64,000 nt of DNA from Spiroplasma helicoides. GTDB lineage: Bacteria > Bacillota_I > Bacilli_A > Mycoplasmatales > Mycoplasmataceae. Below are positions 36,424 through 46,434 of the stretch, piece after piece. The notes under the pieces are model-generated. The model searched no databases. It was not told where the DNA came from and was given only the letters and a program-made list of their open reading frames with translations. The number at the start of each line of letters is the position of its first letter. The first letter of the stretch is position 1. The DNA lies in the NCBI RefSeq assembly GCF_001715535.1, contig NZ_CP017015.1:1-64000 (forward strand). The letters are read 5' to 3'. The translations under genes were made by a program, and so were the position numbers.

Positions 36424-37431
36424 ATGAAAAAATTAATTTTAGGTCAATTTTTTACTAAAAAAAATACCTGATTGACAAAACCGGTTATAAATTTTATAGA
36501 AAAAAACACCAAAAAATGCAAAAGCATTGTAGATCCATTTGCTGGTATAGGTGATTTGTTTACAACCATCAGAATTTTATTTAGTGATAAACAGGATTTT
36601 AAATATTTAGGATATGATATAGATGACAAACTGGGTTGAACTCAAAACGACAGTTTATTAAAAATTCCAAAAATTAGTAAATCTTTTTTTGTTACAAATC
36701 CTCCTTATTTATCTAAAAACAGTTGTAAAAGAAATGATTTTTCAGATTCTTATAAAAAATATTTTTTAAAATTTAAGTTTACAGATTTATATATGATAGC
36801 ATTACATCAAATGATAGAAACAGGTCTTCCTGGAATAGCCATAGTTCCCGAAACTATAATTAAATCTACATTTCCGAAAGATAAAATTAATAGAATTGTT
36901 ATAATTGAACCTAACCCATTTGAAGATACAGAAGTTCCCATATGTGTGGTTTGCTTTAATGGTTCAGTAAAAGAAAAAATTAAAATATATAAAAATGATA
37001 AATATATAGGAAAATTAGAAAATTTGAATAAATTATTACCAAAACCAGACTCTTTGTTTCTTTATGATTTAAGGTTTAATGATATAAGGGGTAAAATAGC
37101 TATAAAAGGTGTAGATTCAACAGATCCATTGAACAAAATTAAATTTTTAAATAAGGAAGATTTATTATATAGTATTTCTAAAATAAAAAACACTTCAAGA
37201 GCTATAACAATTGTTGGGTGTGAAATTTTTAAAAAGTGTAATCAAAATCAAATTAATAAAATCATAAAAGAAGCAAACACAATATTGCATAATTTTAGAG
37301 CAGCAACAAATGATGTTTTGTTGGCACCATTTAAAGGAAATAATAAAAAAGCAGAAAGAAGGAGAAGATTGGATTTTCATACCGCCAGAAACATTTTAGA
37401 AATAGCTTATTCAAATGTAATTTCAAGATAG
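36424..37431 (+). CDS. DNA N6-adenine methyltransferase (type II R-M, gamma-type order)
   Basis: A 335-residue DNA methyltransferase. Motif order from the N-terminus is X (GQFFTKKNTW), I (SIVDPFAGIGDLF, SAM binding) and IV (TNPPYLSKNS, catalytic NPPY), which is the gamma-class order of N6-adenine enzymes such as M.TaqI. The C-terminal half presumably recognises DNA; its target sequence cannot be told. Two early TGA Trp codons. It is followed 10 bases later by a probable endonuclease gene with its own Shine-Dalgarno (AGGAG). It interrupts the nusG-rplK neighbourhood, suggesting acquisition by transfer; base composition is not visibly different. Confidence 0.85.
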
Positions 37432-37441
37432 GAGTAAAAAA

Positions 37442-38116
37442 ATGTCTAAACCAAATTATGATGAACAATTCAAAAAAAAAATTAAGGAAAATTTTGAAGT
37501 CTTTGATATAAATGATTCTAACGTAAGAACGAAAATACAAAACTTTAGCAAAAAGTATGTTTTAGATTTTAAAACTGTGTTAGAAGAAGTTGAAAAAAGT
37601 GATATAGTTAAAGCTTTTTTTATAAAAGATCCCACAAAACAAAATATTCACGAAGACACTTTTGGAGATTTTTTAAAAAATATTAAAGGTGTTAAGAATT
37701 ATATACAACTACCAAAAGGTAAAAATAGTGAAAATACAGTTTTCATAATAAATCAAGAAGTAAGAATGGGTTCTAAAACTCAAAAATCTATAACAAGCAT
37801 GTCCAAATCAATAGATTTTAAATTTAACTATAAAAATTTGAATACTGATTTTTATGTATGTCATAAATACACAAACGAACCTGGAGGTGCACAAGATAAT
37901 CAAAAGAATGATGTTATAAACACAATAAAAAATGCAAGTAGTCCATATATAAATTATGATATATTTATTTTGTTTGTTTGTGATGGAAATTATTGATCAA
38001 AAAAAGAAAAAAACTTTATTGAAGTTAGTAGTCACATAAATAATGAGAATTTTAAATTAATAAATTCAGAAGATCTTGAGGATTTTTTAAATAAATTTAT
38101 TGACTTTGAAAAATAA
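37442..38116 (+). CDS. Probable type II restriction endonuclease
   Basis: A 224-residue protein I do not recognise by sequence. The call rests mainly on pairing with the adjacent methyltransferase. A central block, SIDFKFNYKN followed by FYVCHKYTNEPGGAQDNQ, has the look of a nuclease core: acidic residues plus Lys between strands, then a Gly-Gly turn with Asp-Asn-Gln, which resembles the segment after the active site in several PD-(D/E)xK enzymes. One TGA Trp codon at 37996. It could be another effector of the R-M locus; the sequence specificity is unknown. Confidence 0.6.
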
Positions 38117-38144
38117 GATTAATATTTCAAATTATAAATAAGTG

Positions 38145-38153
38145 TGTTATTAT
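38145..38153 (+). promoter_or_regulatory. Extended -10 promoter for rplK-rplA
   Basis: TGTTATTAT, identical to the element before SRP RNA and rplJ, 92 bases before rplK. Confidence 0.6.
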
Positions 38154-38173
38154 TATTAATGGCAGATTTTAAT

Positions 38174-38214
38174 TGTGGAAGTATGAACTAAAAAGTTCAA
38201 GCGTTAGGACCACA
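38174..38214 (+). promoter_or_regulatory. Structured rplK leader, probable L1-binding autoregulatory site
   Basis: Outer stem TGTGG (38174-38178) with CCACA (38210-38214) encloses hairpin GAACT-AAAA-AGTTC (38185-38198), leaving an asymmetric internal loop. L1 represses its own L11-L1 operon by binding a leader that mimics its 23S rRNA site, two helices separated by an asymmetric loop; this fits that design. It lies 8 bases before the AGGAGG of rplK. Confidence 0.55.
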
Positions 38215-38236
38215 GCGAAAACAGGAGGTGTTGTTC

Positions 38237-38671
38237 GTGGCAAAGAAAATCACACGTATAGCAAAATTAGAATTTATGGCAATGCAAGCAAAACCGGGAG
38301 CTGAATTAGCTTCTCTTGGAATAAACATGCCGCAATTCACACAACAATTTAATGACGCCACTAAAGAAAGAGCTGGAGAAGTTGTTCCAGTTGTTATTAC
38401 AGCTTATGATGATAAATCATTTGATTTTGTATTAAAAACAACTCCAGCAGCATTCCTACTTAAAAAAGCAGCAGGAATACAAAAAGGAGCAAAAAACACA
38501 GGAAAAGAAGTTGTTGCAACATTAAGTGCAGATGAAATTAGAAAAATAGCAGAATACAAAATGGTGGATTTAAATGCAAATACCATTGAAGCCGCTATGA
38601 GAATAATTGAAGGTTCAGCAAGAAACATGGGTATAAAAGTAACAGGTATGCCTGAAAAAGAAGGTAAGTAG
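38237..38671 (+). CDS. rplK: 50S ribosomal protein L11
   Basis: L11 forms the GTPase-associated centre. The 144-residue product starts [21 protein letters not shown] (cut at conserved [17 protein letters not shown]) and contains [16 protein letters not shown] chose the GTG at 38237 because AGGAGG (38223-38228) is spaced 8 bases from it and the protein then starts MAKK, the family start; the in-frame GTG at 38228 overlaps the ribosome site. rplA follows after 2 bases. Confidence 0.95.
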   Translation: MAKKITRIAKLEFMAMQAKPGAELASLGINMPQFTQQFNDATKERAGEVVPVVITAYDDKSFDFVLKTTPAAFLLKKAAGIQKGAKNTGKEVVATLSADEIRKIAEYKMVDLNANTIEAAMRIIEGSARNMGIKVTGMPEKEGK

Positions 38672-38673
38672 TT

Positions 38674-39360
38674 ATGGCAAAAGTAAGTAAAAAATTAAAA
38701 GCTGTAAATGCAAAAGTTGATAAAAACAAACTATACCCAATAACTGAAGCTGTAAAACTTGCAAAAGAAACTTCAATAACTAAATTTGATGCAACAGTTG
38801 AAATAGCATTTAACTTAAATGTAGATCCAAGACATGCCGATCAACAAATAAGAGGTGCATTAGTTTTACCAGGAGGAACTGGAAAAACTCAAAAAGTTTT
38901 AGTTTTAACTAAAACAAAAGCAAAAGAGGCTCAAGAAGCAGGTGCTGATTTTGTTGGGGCAGAAGAACTAATACAAAAAATTCAAAAAGAAAACTGATTT
39001 GATTATGATGTAATAGTTGCTACTCCAGAAATGATGGCTGAACTAGGAAAAATAGGTAAAATTTTAGGGCCAAAAGGTTTAATGCCTAACCCTAAAACAG
39101 GAACTGTAACACCTGATGTTAAAAAAGCACTTGAAGAAATTAAAAAAGGGAAAGTTGAATACAGAACTGATAAAGAAGGTAATGTGCACTCAATCCTTGG
39201 TAAAGTTTCTTTTAAAGAAGAAAACTTATTACAAAACTATTCAGCATTATTAGATGTTATAAGAAAAGCTAAACCCGCTGCTGTTAAAGGGACATACATT
39301 AAAAATATCTCAGTGACAACAACAATGGGTCCAGGAATCAAAGTTCTAATAGAACACTAA
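38674..39360 (+). CDS. rplA: 50S ribosomal protein L1
   Basis: L1 forms the stalk that guides E-site tRNA and represses its own operon. The 228-residue product has family blocks [18 protein letters not shown] and [20 protein letters not shown] Trp codon lies at 38995. It is coupled to rplK (2-base gap) and ends with a terminator. Confidence 0.96.
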
Positions 39361-39363
39361 AAC

Positions 39364-39392
39364 AAAAAACTCTTACAATAAGAGTTTTTTGT
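39364..39392 (+). terminator. Terminator after rplA
   Basis: AAAACTCTTA / TAAGAGTTTT 10-bp stem with loop CAA, then T run. Confidence 0.9.
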
Positions 39393-39465
39393 TTTTTTAT
39401 TTAAATATTTAAGTAAAGGATTTAAAATATAAATATTAGTTTAATAGAAATTTGAGGAAAGAAAT

Positions 39466-40263
39466 ATGAAGTGATGATTTTCAGATTATGATGGGACTAT
39501 TAATTTAGAACATAATGACACAATTGATCCTAGAGATTTAGATTTTATAAACCGTTGAATCGAAAACGGAAACTCTTTTTCAATAGCGACTGGCAGAATG
39601 CCTCATGAAATTGAAGCTGTTTTAGATAAAGCAAAAGTACCATATAATTACATAATTTGTAACAATGGTGCTGTTATATACGAAAAAGGCAAAGGAATAA
39701 TATTAAACACTCCTATTCCCATGGAAGAAAGACAAAATATTATAAAACTATTTAAAAAATTAAGAGATGATCATATTTTGGGATATTGTTTATTAGATCA
39801 AAGAAGAGATTATTCAAAAGTACCAGTAGAAGAAATTGACTCAAATCCTTTTTTATCATTTAATGGTCCACATAAAAATAATTTTGAAGAAGGAGAAAAA
39901 GAGATATTAAATAGCAAAGATTTAAATCTCTTATATATTTATTTAAGAGTTGATGAGGCAGAACCTTTAAAAAAAATAGTTAAAGAAATGCTTCCTAATT
40001 GTAAAGTTGTTAGAACCCATAAAAACATACTTGAGATAATGCACCCCAAAGTATCTAAGGGTGATGGTATAGAAAGAATAAGAGATTTAAAGCATTTTGA
40101 TTATAAAGATGTTGTAACCTCTGGGGATGGTGAAAATGACATAGAAATGTTGGATGTTACAAACCATTCATTTGCAATGAGTAATCATCAACCGAATGTT
40201 GAAAAACGTGCAAAACACATAATTGATAACGTTTTTGAAATTGAAAAATACATAAAATTTTAG
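39466..40263 (+). CDS. HAD-superfamily hydrolase (Cof/HAD-IIB type)
   Basis: A 265-residue phosphatase of the haloacid dehalogenase superfamily. The nucleophile motif is FSDYDGT near the start (two TGA Trp codons precede it), motif II is SIATGR, and the Lys plus acidic motif IV is VTSGDGENDIEML. The large cap between motifs II and III is of the IIB class, whose members dephosphorylate sugar phosphates, flavin nucleotides or similar metabolites. The substrate is unknown. It ends convergently against the minus-strand lipoprotein genes with a shared palindrome. Confidence 0.88.
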
Positions 40264-40282
40264 CTTTTAAAGCTAATTTTTT
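40259..40282. terminator. Convergent terminator containing both stop codons
   Basis: TAGCTTT-T-AAAGCTA (40261-40275) is a palindrome whose two ends are the stop codon TAG of the + gene and the stop codon (CTA on +) of the - gene. A T tract follows on the + side. Confidence 0.75.
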
Positions 40283-40746
40283 ATGTATTTGAACTCTACA
40301 TACATTTTGTCATTAAATCAGTTACTGTAATAACCATCAATAGCATCAGTAGTAATCTCGAATGCTAATTTAATTTTGTCCCCGTCTTGAGGCTCTTCAT
40401 CTAACTTTTCTAGTTCAACTTTAGCGATAAAAATTTGGTTATTATCATATCGTTTCAGTAAAGAGACTTTAAAGCTTGGCTTTCTATAATAATCATAATA
40501 CCCAGCACTATCATTGTAAATGAATGTATCTGATTTGAATTCAACCGTACTATAATCAATGGCATCATTTCCAAAAATAAAGAATACATCTAAATAATCA
40601 TTTTTGCCAACAAACTCTTTTTGGTTGGTATAAGCATGATTATAATCGGTATTGTAACCATTTGGATTTGATAAACTACAAGATGTAACCATAAAACCAT
40701 TCAAAAGTGTTCCACCAGTAATTAAAAATCTTAAAAGCTTTTTCAT
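40273..40746 (-). CDS. Putative lipoprotein, paralogue A
   Basis: A 157-residue lipoprotein on the minus strand. The signal peptide MKKLLRFLITGGTLLNG ends at the lipobox VTSC (Cys 23). The mature part opens with NGYNTDYNHAY and EFVGKNDYLDVFF, motifs shared with the neighbouring gene at 40773-41213, so the two are tandem paralogues. One TGA Trp codon (complement of 40318-40320) must be read through to reach the true stop. G-rich Shine-Dalgarno. No known function. Confidence 0.8.
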
Positions 40747-40772
40747 TTTTATTCCCCCAAATTTTTATACCT

Positions 40773-41213
40773 TTATTTATCTCTGTAAGTAATGGTGTAA
40801 ACACCTAAATTAAGTGCTAAGTTTTTCATTAAAAATGTCAATGTATATTTATCCCCTGAATTCATAACATGATCACTTTTGATAATTATTTCAGCTCAAT
40901 ACAATCTTTCTTGTTCAGGATTTTTTGATACTCCATTTTTAAAACCAAAAATTGAGGATTCAAAACTATTAGAATCTATTTCTGTGCCTACTTTTTTAGA
41001 GTAAATCATAAATACTATTTCTGAATTTAAAAAACTCTCATCCCCAATGAAGAAAAAGACATTTATTTTATCTTCTAAACCAACAAATTCGTTTTTATCA
41101 ATATATGCTTTGTTGAAAAATGTATTATAACCAAAGTTATTTGCGCAACTAGTTGCTAATCCTGCTGAACTACTAATTGCTAAAATACCAAGAACAGGCA
41201 ATATTTTTTTCAT
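40773..41213 (-). CDS. Putative lipoprotein, paralogue B
   Basis: A 146-residue lipoprotein on the minus strand with signal MKKILPVLGILAISSSAGLA and lipobox ATSC. The segment FGYNTFFNKAYIDKNEFVG matches paralogue A. The ATG at 41213 follows AGGAG by 7 bases; a TTG 6 bases upstream is in frame but unlikely. TGA Trp codon at the complement of 40896-40898. It precedes paralogue A by 26 bases, so they form a two-gene operon with a -10 (TATAAT on the - strand, 41241-41246). Confidence 0.8.
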
Positions 41214-41240
41214 ATTCAAACTCCTATTTATATTAAATAT

Positions 41241-41246
41241 ATTATA
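41241..41246 (-). promoter_or_regulatory. -10 element for the minus-strand lipoprotein pair
   Basis: ATTATA on the + strand, which is TATAAT on the - strand, 28 bases before the ATG. Confidence 0.45.
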
Positions 41247-41360
41247 ACTTTTAAATTCAAATTAAACTCATTACAAAAAATATTTTTTTTTACTAAATAA
41301 ATTTTAAATATTAGTAAAAGTAGTGCCATTATTTTAAAAACCTTTACAATTAGTATAAGT

Positions 41361-41389
41361 TCTCAACAACTTCTTTTTTTATGTTGAGA
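41361..41389. repeat. Inverted repeat before the surface operon
   Basis: TCTCAACA (41361-41368) and TGTTGAGA (41382-41389), perfect 8-bp arms with a 13-base loop, 21 bases before the ATG at 41411 and after a TATAAG (41354-41359). It has no T tail, so it looks more like a 5'-UTR hairpin or operator than a terminator. Confidence 0.55.
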
Positions 41390-41410
41390 CAATAGAAGGG
41401 TATTTTAAAA

Positions 41411-42334
41411 ATGAAGAAAATTAGCGATTTTTTTTCTACAAAAGTTAAGCTAAAAATTATGATTTTTTCAATAGTTTTTGGGATTTACTTTTTATTTAGT
41501 TTTTTAATGGCAACACCTGGTGTTGGAATTGAATCACTTAGATTTATTAATAGCGTTCATAACCAAATTTCTCAAGTTATGCCACAAGGGGTTTATGTAA
41601 TTGATGGAAAAGATCCAGCATACAACACTGTTATGGAAAATGTTATTAAAAAAGCATATAGTGCAGATGCTATATCTACATTAAATTCATACACAACTAA
41701 AAATTATGAAAAAAAGAGAAGTGACTATGCTGAATTTGCAGCAAAATGATATGAAAATAGATGAGGGGAATCTGCAAAAAATAATCAAGATATCGATTTA
41801 TATGATTTAGGGGTAAATTTAATCGAATTTGATAAAGCTGTTTCAACAGAGTTTTTAAGTTATGGTTATGTTAATCCAGGGATTGGATGAATATTTAGAG
41901 ATGGCGGACTTAAAGAAATTTTTTCAAGTCATATTAAAGAGGAGTTATTAAGAAACCAAACATTTATTGATCAAGACTTATATGATTCAAAAATGGAAAC
42001 TTCTCCTGTTGGAATGGAAGGAATTGATATCTATTCTTCAATTGGTTCATTACTTGTTAATAACAAAGTGTGATATTTAAATAAACAAATTCAAAACATT
42101 AAATATGGAATGAACATATTTGGTCACAGTATTTTTAAAGATAAAACTTTAAATGAATCAAAAATGCCAAAAACAAAAGTAGAAATAAATGAACTATATG
42201 TACCGCACTTTACTGAGGTTCTTGATAATTTAAGAGCTGGATCAATTTTATTTTTTGTAGCTCTTGCAACTGTTCCTTTTTATGCATTTGCATTAACTGT
42301 GTTATTGATCAACAAGAAAAGAGGTAATAGCTAA
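41411..42334 (+). CDS. Membrane protein with two terminal helices, function unknown
   Basis: A 307-residue protein with an N-terminal transmembrane helix (about residues 14-34, IMIFSIVFGIYFLFSFLMAT) and a C-terminal one (about 276-298, SILFFVALATVPFYAFALTV); the ~240 residues between are likely outside the cell. I see no family motif. Several TGA Trp codons. The stop overlaps the ATG of the SGNH lipoprotein (TAATG), and a third lipoprotein gene follows 14 bases later, so the three likely form one surface-protein operon. Confidence 0.8.
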
Positions 42335-43494
42335 TGAAAAAAATACTTACTTTATTATCTGTAATTGCGTTGTCAAGTACTTCTGCAGTATCTGCAGTAG
42401 CATGTACTCCAGCTCAAATGGACGTTGATTTAGGTTCATCAATTATAGGAACTAATATAAATAAAGCAAATGCAAAAGATTTAAGTGTAAATCCAGACAC
42501 ACATCACGGTGTGTCAAATTTCTTTACATTAGGAGATAGTCTTAGTGATAATGGAGGGCTTGTTACAATAGCGCAAGATGAATTGGGTGTTACTCCAAAA
42601 ATTACTGGAGAATACAAAAACGGTTTTAGCAACGGACTAAGAACTGTTGAGTTAATCAACAATATGATTTTTGATAAAGAAAAAGAAAGCGTTGATACTT
42701 TTAAAGCATCAAACTTAATTCATAGTGCTGACATTGATTACAAAAAAGATGAAAGCAGTACAGCAGAAAAAGTATGAGGAAGAAATTATTCAGTTGGAGG
42801 AGCAACAGCAGCCGACGCTGGAGGGTTGTTTGGACAACTACTGATGAAAAATACAGGTATTTATAAACAAGCTCAAGCTCTTGTTCAACAACAAGTTATT
42901 AATGAAAAAGATTTATTTGTAGTTGAAATTGGAGGAAATGATTTGTTTGGTTTGGCAGCAGCTCAAGATGATTACAATGCTCAAAGAACTATCATGACTA
43001 GTGCAATAGATAATATAAGAAATGCATTATTTACACTAGTAAATAATGGAGCAAAAAGAATTTTATTCTTAACTCCACCAGACATTTTATTAACACCAGG
43101 TCACAAAGGTGATGATAAAGTTAAAGTTGGTAATTTATGTAAAGAGTTTGACGCAAAAATTGCTGAAGTTGTTAAAGAAGTAAATGCAAAATACGCAGAT
43201 ACTCTTGAGGTTTACAATTTATACCAAAAACTACAAGAAATATTAGATGGATTTAAAAAAGGAAATCCGAATGCAAATATTACAGATAAGTTTTGTATAT
43301 CTACAGCATTTGATTTGGCAGAACTAGATCTTACAAATCTTGAAATTAAAGCAACACGTGCAGAAGGCAATGAAGAGAAAAATATTGATGATTATTTCTT
43401 TATTGACGATGTTCACCCAACTGCAGCAGGACATAAATATGTTTCAAAAATAATATGAGACTTACTAGTTGCAAAAAATTGGGTAACTAACTAA
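42334..43494 (+). CDS. SGNH/GDSL-hydrolase lipoprotein
   Basis: A 386-residue lipoprotein: signal MKKILTLLSVIALSSTSAVS, lipobox AVAC. The mature part is a GDSL-type esterase/lipase: block I FFTLGDSLSDNGG (nucleophile Ser), block III VEIGGNDLF (Asn), and block V DDVHPTAAGH (Asp/His). All four SGNH residues are present, so it is probably active as an exposed lipase, esterase or phospholipase; the substrate is not known. The family includes thermolabile hemolysin-like enzymes. It overlaps the preceding gene by one base. Confidence 0.88.
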
Positions 43495-43508
43495 GAAAGG
43501 AATTAAAT

Positions 43509-45635
43509 ATGAAAAAGTTAATTAGTTTATTAGGTGTTGTTTCAATTTCGGCATCTTCACTATCTTTTGTGGTTTCATGTCAGAAAGACAACAGACAATT
43601 TGATAATTCAAACGATCAAAAAAACATACAACAACTTTTAACTCAATACTCAAAAGCATTATATTTAAATGAAAATGAGATTGATACAACAAGCGATGGA
43701 CTTGGAAAGATTCACTATAGTTCATCTTATGTAATGAGTGATCATGTCAAAAATAATTATTTATCAAGTTTAGGTTTAAATGATTTTGATGGTGTTGAAA
43801 TAAATGATTATTCAAGATATAGTGATATAGCTCAAAAGTATTTCAAAAATAGTACTGATATTATTGACCAAAACACACAAGTTGACGACAGTGTTTATAA
43901 AGGAGAAGTTATTTCATTAGAATCTCCTTCCGGAATTATGGGTACAATTATGTCATTGGTACAATCTTTACCAACAATTATGGGAGCTTTATCTAATCCA
44001 GCTGCATTAGCACCATTGCTAGCAGTGCTATCTAAAAAATTAGATACATTAGTATCACCTAGTTTAATTCATCAATTAGGAAATATTTTATCAGCAGATG
44101 TTTTAAAAGATTTAGAAAAAGCTTTTAGTTTTGATGCTTACAAAGATGAAAACGGAAATGTGTTTTCATATGAAGATGCACTAAACTCAAGTATTATTGC
44201 TTTATCAAATTCATTAGATAAAATTGTAAATAAAGATTCAGACAAAGCGGCATTAGCGAACAATAATAAAGAAAATATTAACAACAATATAAAAGATGCA
44301 GCTAAACTGATTGGTTCAAATATTTCAGGGATATTTAAAAAAACAAAAAGTTTAAGTTTAGATATTTTAACAGATGCTAAATATATTCCGGGAGTATTGT
44401 ACTTTTTAAGAACTTTACTTGTATACTTGAATTCATTTAAATTAAAAACTTTGACAAATGATAAGTTATCAATTGTTGATATTGATAAGCAAAGAACAGC
44501 TACAATAAAACAAGAAGATAATGTATTAGATTTAAAAAATATAGTTGATGTTTTAAGTACTTTAACAGAAGACACTGACGGTAATGGTGGAACAGTTTTA
44601 AAAAATCTGATTGGAGCAATCTTAGCAACACCCGGAGATAAAACACCAGATGATGCAAAAGCTTTGGGTTTAAATACACCATATACAGGAGAAAAACATG
44701 GACTGATGACTGTTATTACAGGACTTCTTAGTGAAATGCTTGGAGGAGAAAACTTACAAGCAGGACCTGCAACTATAAATGTAGACTCATTTTTAAGAAT
44801 ATTTATAAACTGAGGTTTTGGATATAATTCTTCAGATGCTGCTTCACTGATTGGGGCTTTGTATAGCTTCAAAGATAGTCTTCCAGATATGTTAAAAAGC
44901 TTTTTAACAAATATTGGGGAAGCTGATTGAAAAGCTAATTTTGGTGAAAAAGGTAAATTTATAAACTACCTATATAGCAGTGATAAAGCATTGGGGGCGT
45001 CAGTTAAAAAATTACTACAAAACCCAATTGGAGATATTTTAAAATTACCATTATTATCTTCATTACTTGGTGGTAGTGCTGATGCTGAGAAAAAGTTTGA
45101 TGATAAAAAAGATGTTACTTTTGGATTCTTATTATCAACTTCAGTTCAAAAAATTGTTGCCGATCTAAAAAGCAACTTAGATAAAGTTAAAGATGAATCT
45201 AAATACGTAATCAATTTTGATTTATTTGGAAAATTATTTAAAAGTTTATATATAGATGATTTATTCAAAAAAGCTACAGAAGACATTCCAAACATGATGC
45301 ATATTCTTGGATTAAGTGACGATAATAAATCTTTTAAAGATGGTTCACCTTTAGCTATTTTACAAACTATCATAACAAACTATATTGGTGTATTATCAGA
45401 TTTAGTAAACGAAATTACTGGACTTATGAATGAATATAATAAAAAATTAGCAAAAACAAAAGTTGTAGCTAATTCAGTATTTGATAGTTTAGAAGTAAAT
45501 GTTGAGTCATCATTAACTAATGATTTTACTTACAAGATAAATGATAAAAAAACTAATGTAACAAATACTTTTGAAATTAAACTAGCTTATGAAGGTAAGT
45601 ACTTAGTAGTTAGAAATATTAAAAAAGTTGCTTAA
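43509..45635 (+). CDS. Large lipoprotein, possibly MOLPALP family
   Basis: A 708-residue lipoprotein with signal MKKLISLLGVVSISASSLSF and lipobox VVSC. The mature chain is rich in Leu, Asp, Lys and Ser and mostly helical in look; hydrophobic segments (IMGALSNPAALAPLLAVLS) are too short or polar to be clear membrane helices. The style and size recall the MOLPALP lipoproteins of Spiroplasma and Mesoplasma, an assignment from memory and not searched. TGA Trp codons near 44811 and 44928. It follows the SGNH gene by 14 bases with AGAAAGGA as Shine-Dalgarno. A terminator closes the operon. Confidence 0.78.
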
Positions 45636-45638
45636 TGA

Positions 45639-45666
45639 AATCATATCTTCGGATATGATTTTTTAT
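45639..45666 (+). terminator. Terminator after the surface operon
   Basis: AATCATATC-TTCG-GATATGATT: 9-bp stem with a stable UUCG tetraloop and T-rich tail. Confidence 0.92.
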
Positions 45667-45683
45667 TAAAAATTAAAATTTTA

Positions 45684-45692
45684 TGTTATTAT
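45684..45692 (+). promoter_or_regulatory. Extended -10 promoter for rplJ-rplL
   Basis: TGTTATTAT as at rplK and SRP RNA; a leader of about 180 bases follows. Confidence 0.55.
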
Positions 45693-45699
45693 ATATATG

Positions 45700-45839
45700 C
45701 TATTCGTACCGAAGAAAGTAACTGGGTATTACCCTTAATTTGTTACCGAGGAATGAAACATCATTTATAAGATCTATTCTAATAGATTATTAGTGTGTTT
45801 TTAATTAACCTCGGAAATAACTTTTCGAGGTTTTATTTT
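45700..45839 (+). promoter_or_regulatory. L10 (rplJ) leader with attenuator
   Basis: The leader before rplJ in bacteria binds L10(L12)4 for autoregulation. Here AACCTCG (45807-45813) and CGAGGTT (45826-45832) form an intrinsic terminator with a T-rich tail. Upstream CCGAGG (45746-45751) is exactly complementary to CCTCGG (45809-45814), so it can pair instead and disrupt the terminator. This gives two exclusive states, consistent with the Gram-positive L10 leader. Confidence 0.7.
45807..45839 (+). terminator. Attenuator terminator in the rplJ leader
   Basis: 7-bp stem AACCTCG / CGAGGTT, loop of 12, followed by TTATTTT. Confidence 0.7.
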
Positions 45840-45879
45840 GATTTTATATATAGAGTAGTAAAAAAGGAGGTCATTATTA

Positions 45880-46380
45880 GTGTCACAATCAAGACCAGCA
45901 CATGCAAAAAAAGGTGAAATTGTTAAAGACATTGCTAACAGAATTAAAAACTGTAAAGGAATGGTTATAGCAGAATACAAAAACCTAACTGTTGCTCAAA
46001 TGACAGATTTAAGAAACAAAGCTCGTGAACAAGGAATTTATATAAAAGTTTATAAAGATTCATTATTCAGAAGAGCCGTTGAAGAATTAAAAATTCAAGG
46101 TTTGGAACCTTACTCAATCGGACAAAATGTTTATATTTTTTCGGATGAAGAAGCGTTATTTGCACCAAAATTAGTTTCTAATTTCGCAAAAATAAATCCA
46201 GACTTAAAACTTAAAGCAGGTATTTATGAAGGTAATGTTATGGATACAAGTGCAATTAATGAAATTGCATCACTTCCATCAAAAGATGAACTATACTCAA
46301 TGTTTGCTTCATCATTGATTTACCCATTACGTCAATTTATGTTGACTGTTAAAGAATTAGCAAAAACAAAATCAGAATAA
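45880..46380 (+). CDS. rplJ: 50S ribosomal protein L10
   Basis: L10 anchors the L7/L12 stalk. The 166-residue product has the family blocks AEYKNLTVAQMTDLRNKARE and VYKDSLFRRA and ends with the L12-binding helix. The start is GTG at 45880 with AAAGGAGG 9 bases upstream. It is followed by rplL after 54 bases. Confidence 0.94.
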   Translation: MSQSRPAHAKKGEIVKDIANRIKNCKGMVIAEYKNLTVAQMTDLRNKAREQGIYIKVYKDSLFRRAVEELKIQGLEPYSIGQNVYIFSDEEALFAPKLVSNFAKINPDLKLKAGIYEGNVMDTSAINEIASLPSKDELYSMFASSLIYPLRQFMLTVKELAKTKSE

Positions 46381-46434
46381 AAATTAAAAGAGTACTAATA
46401 GCAAAATAATAAATTTGAAAAGGAGATTAAAAAA

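Noticed and set aside
44138-44872. 244-residue open frame on the minus strand
   Set aside because: It lies wholly opposite the 708-residue lipoprotein, has no ribosome-binding site and no recognisable motif; a shadow frame produced by codon bias.
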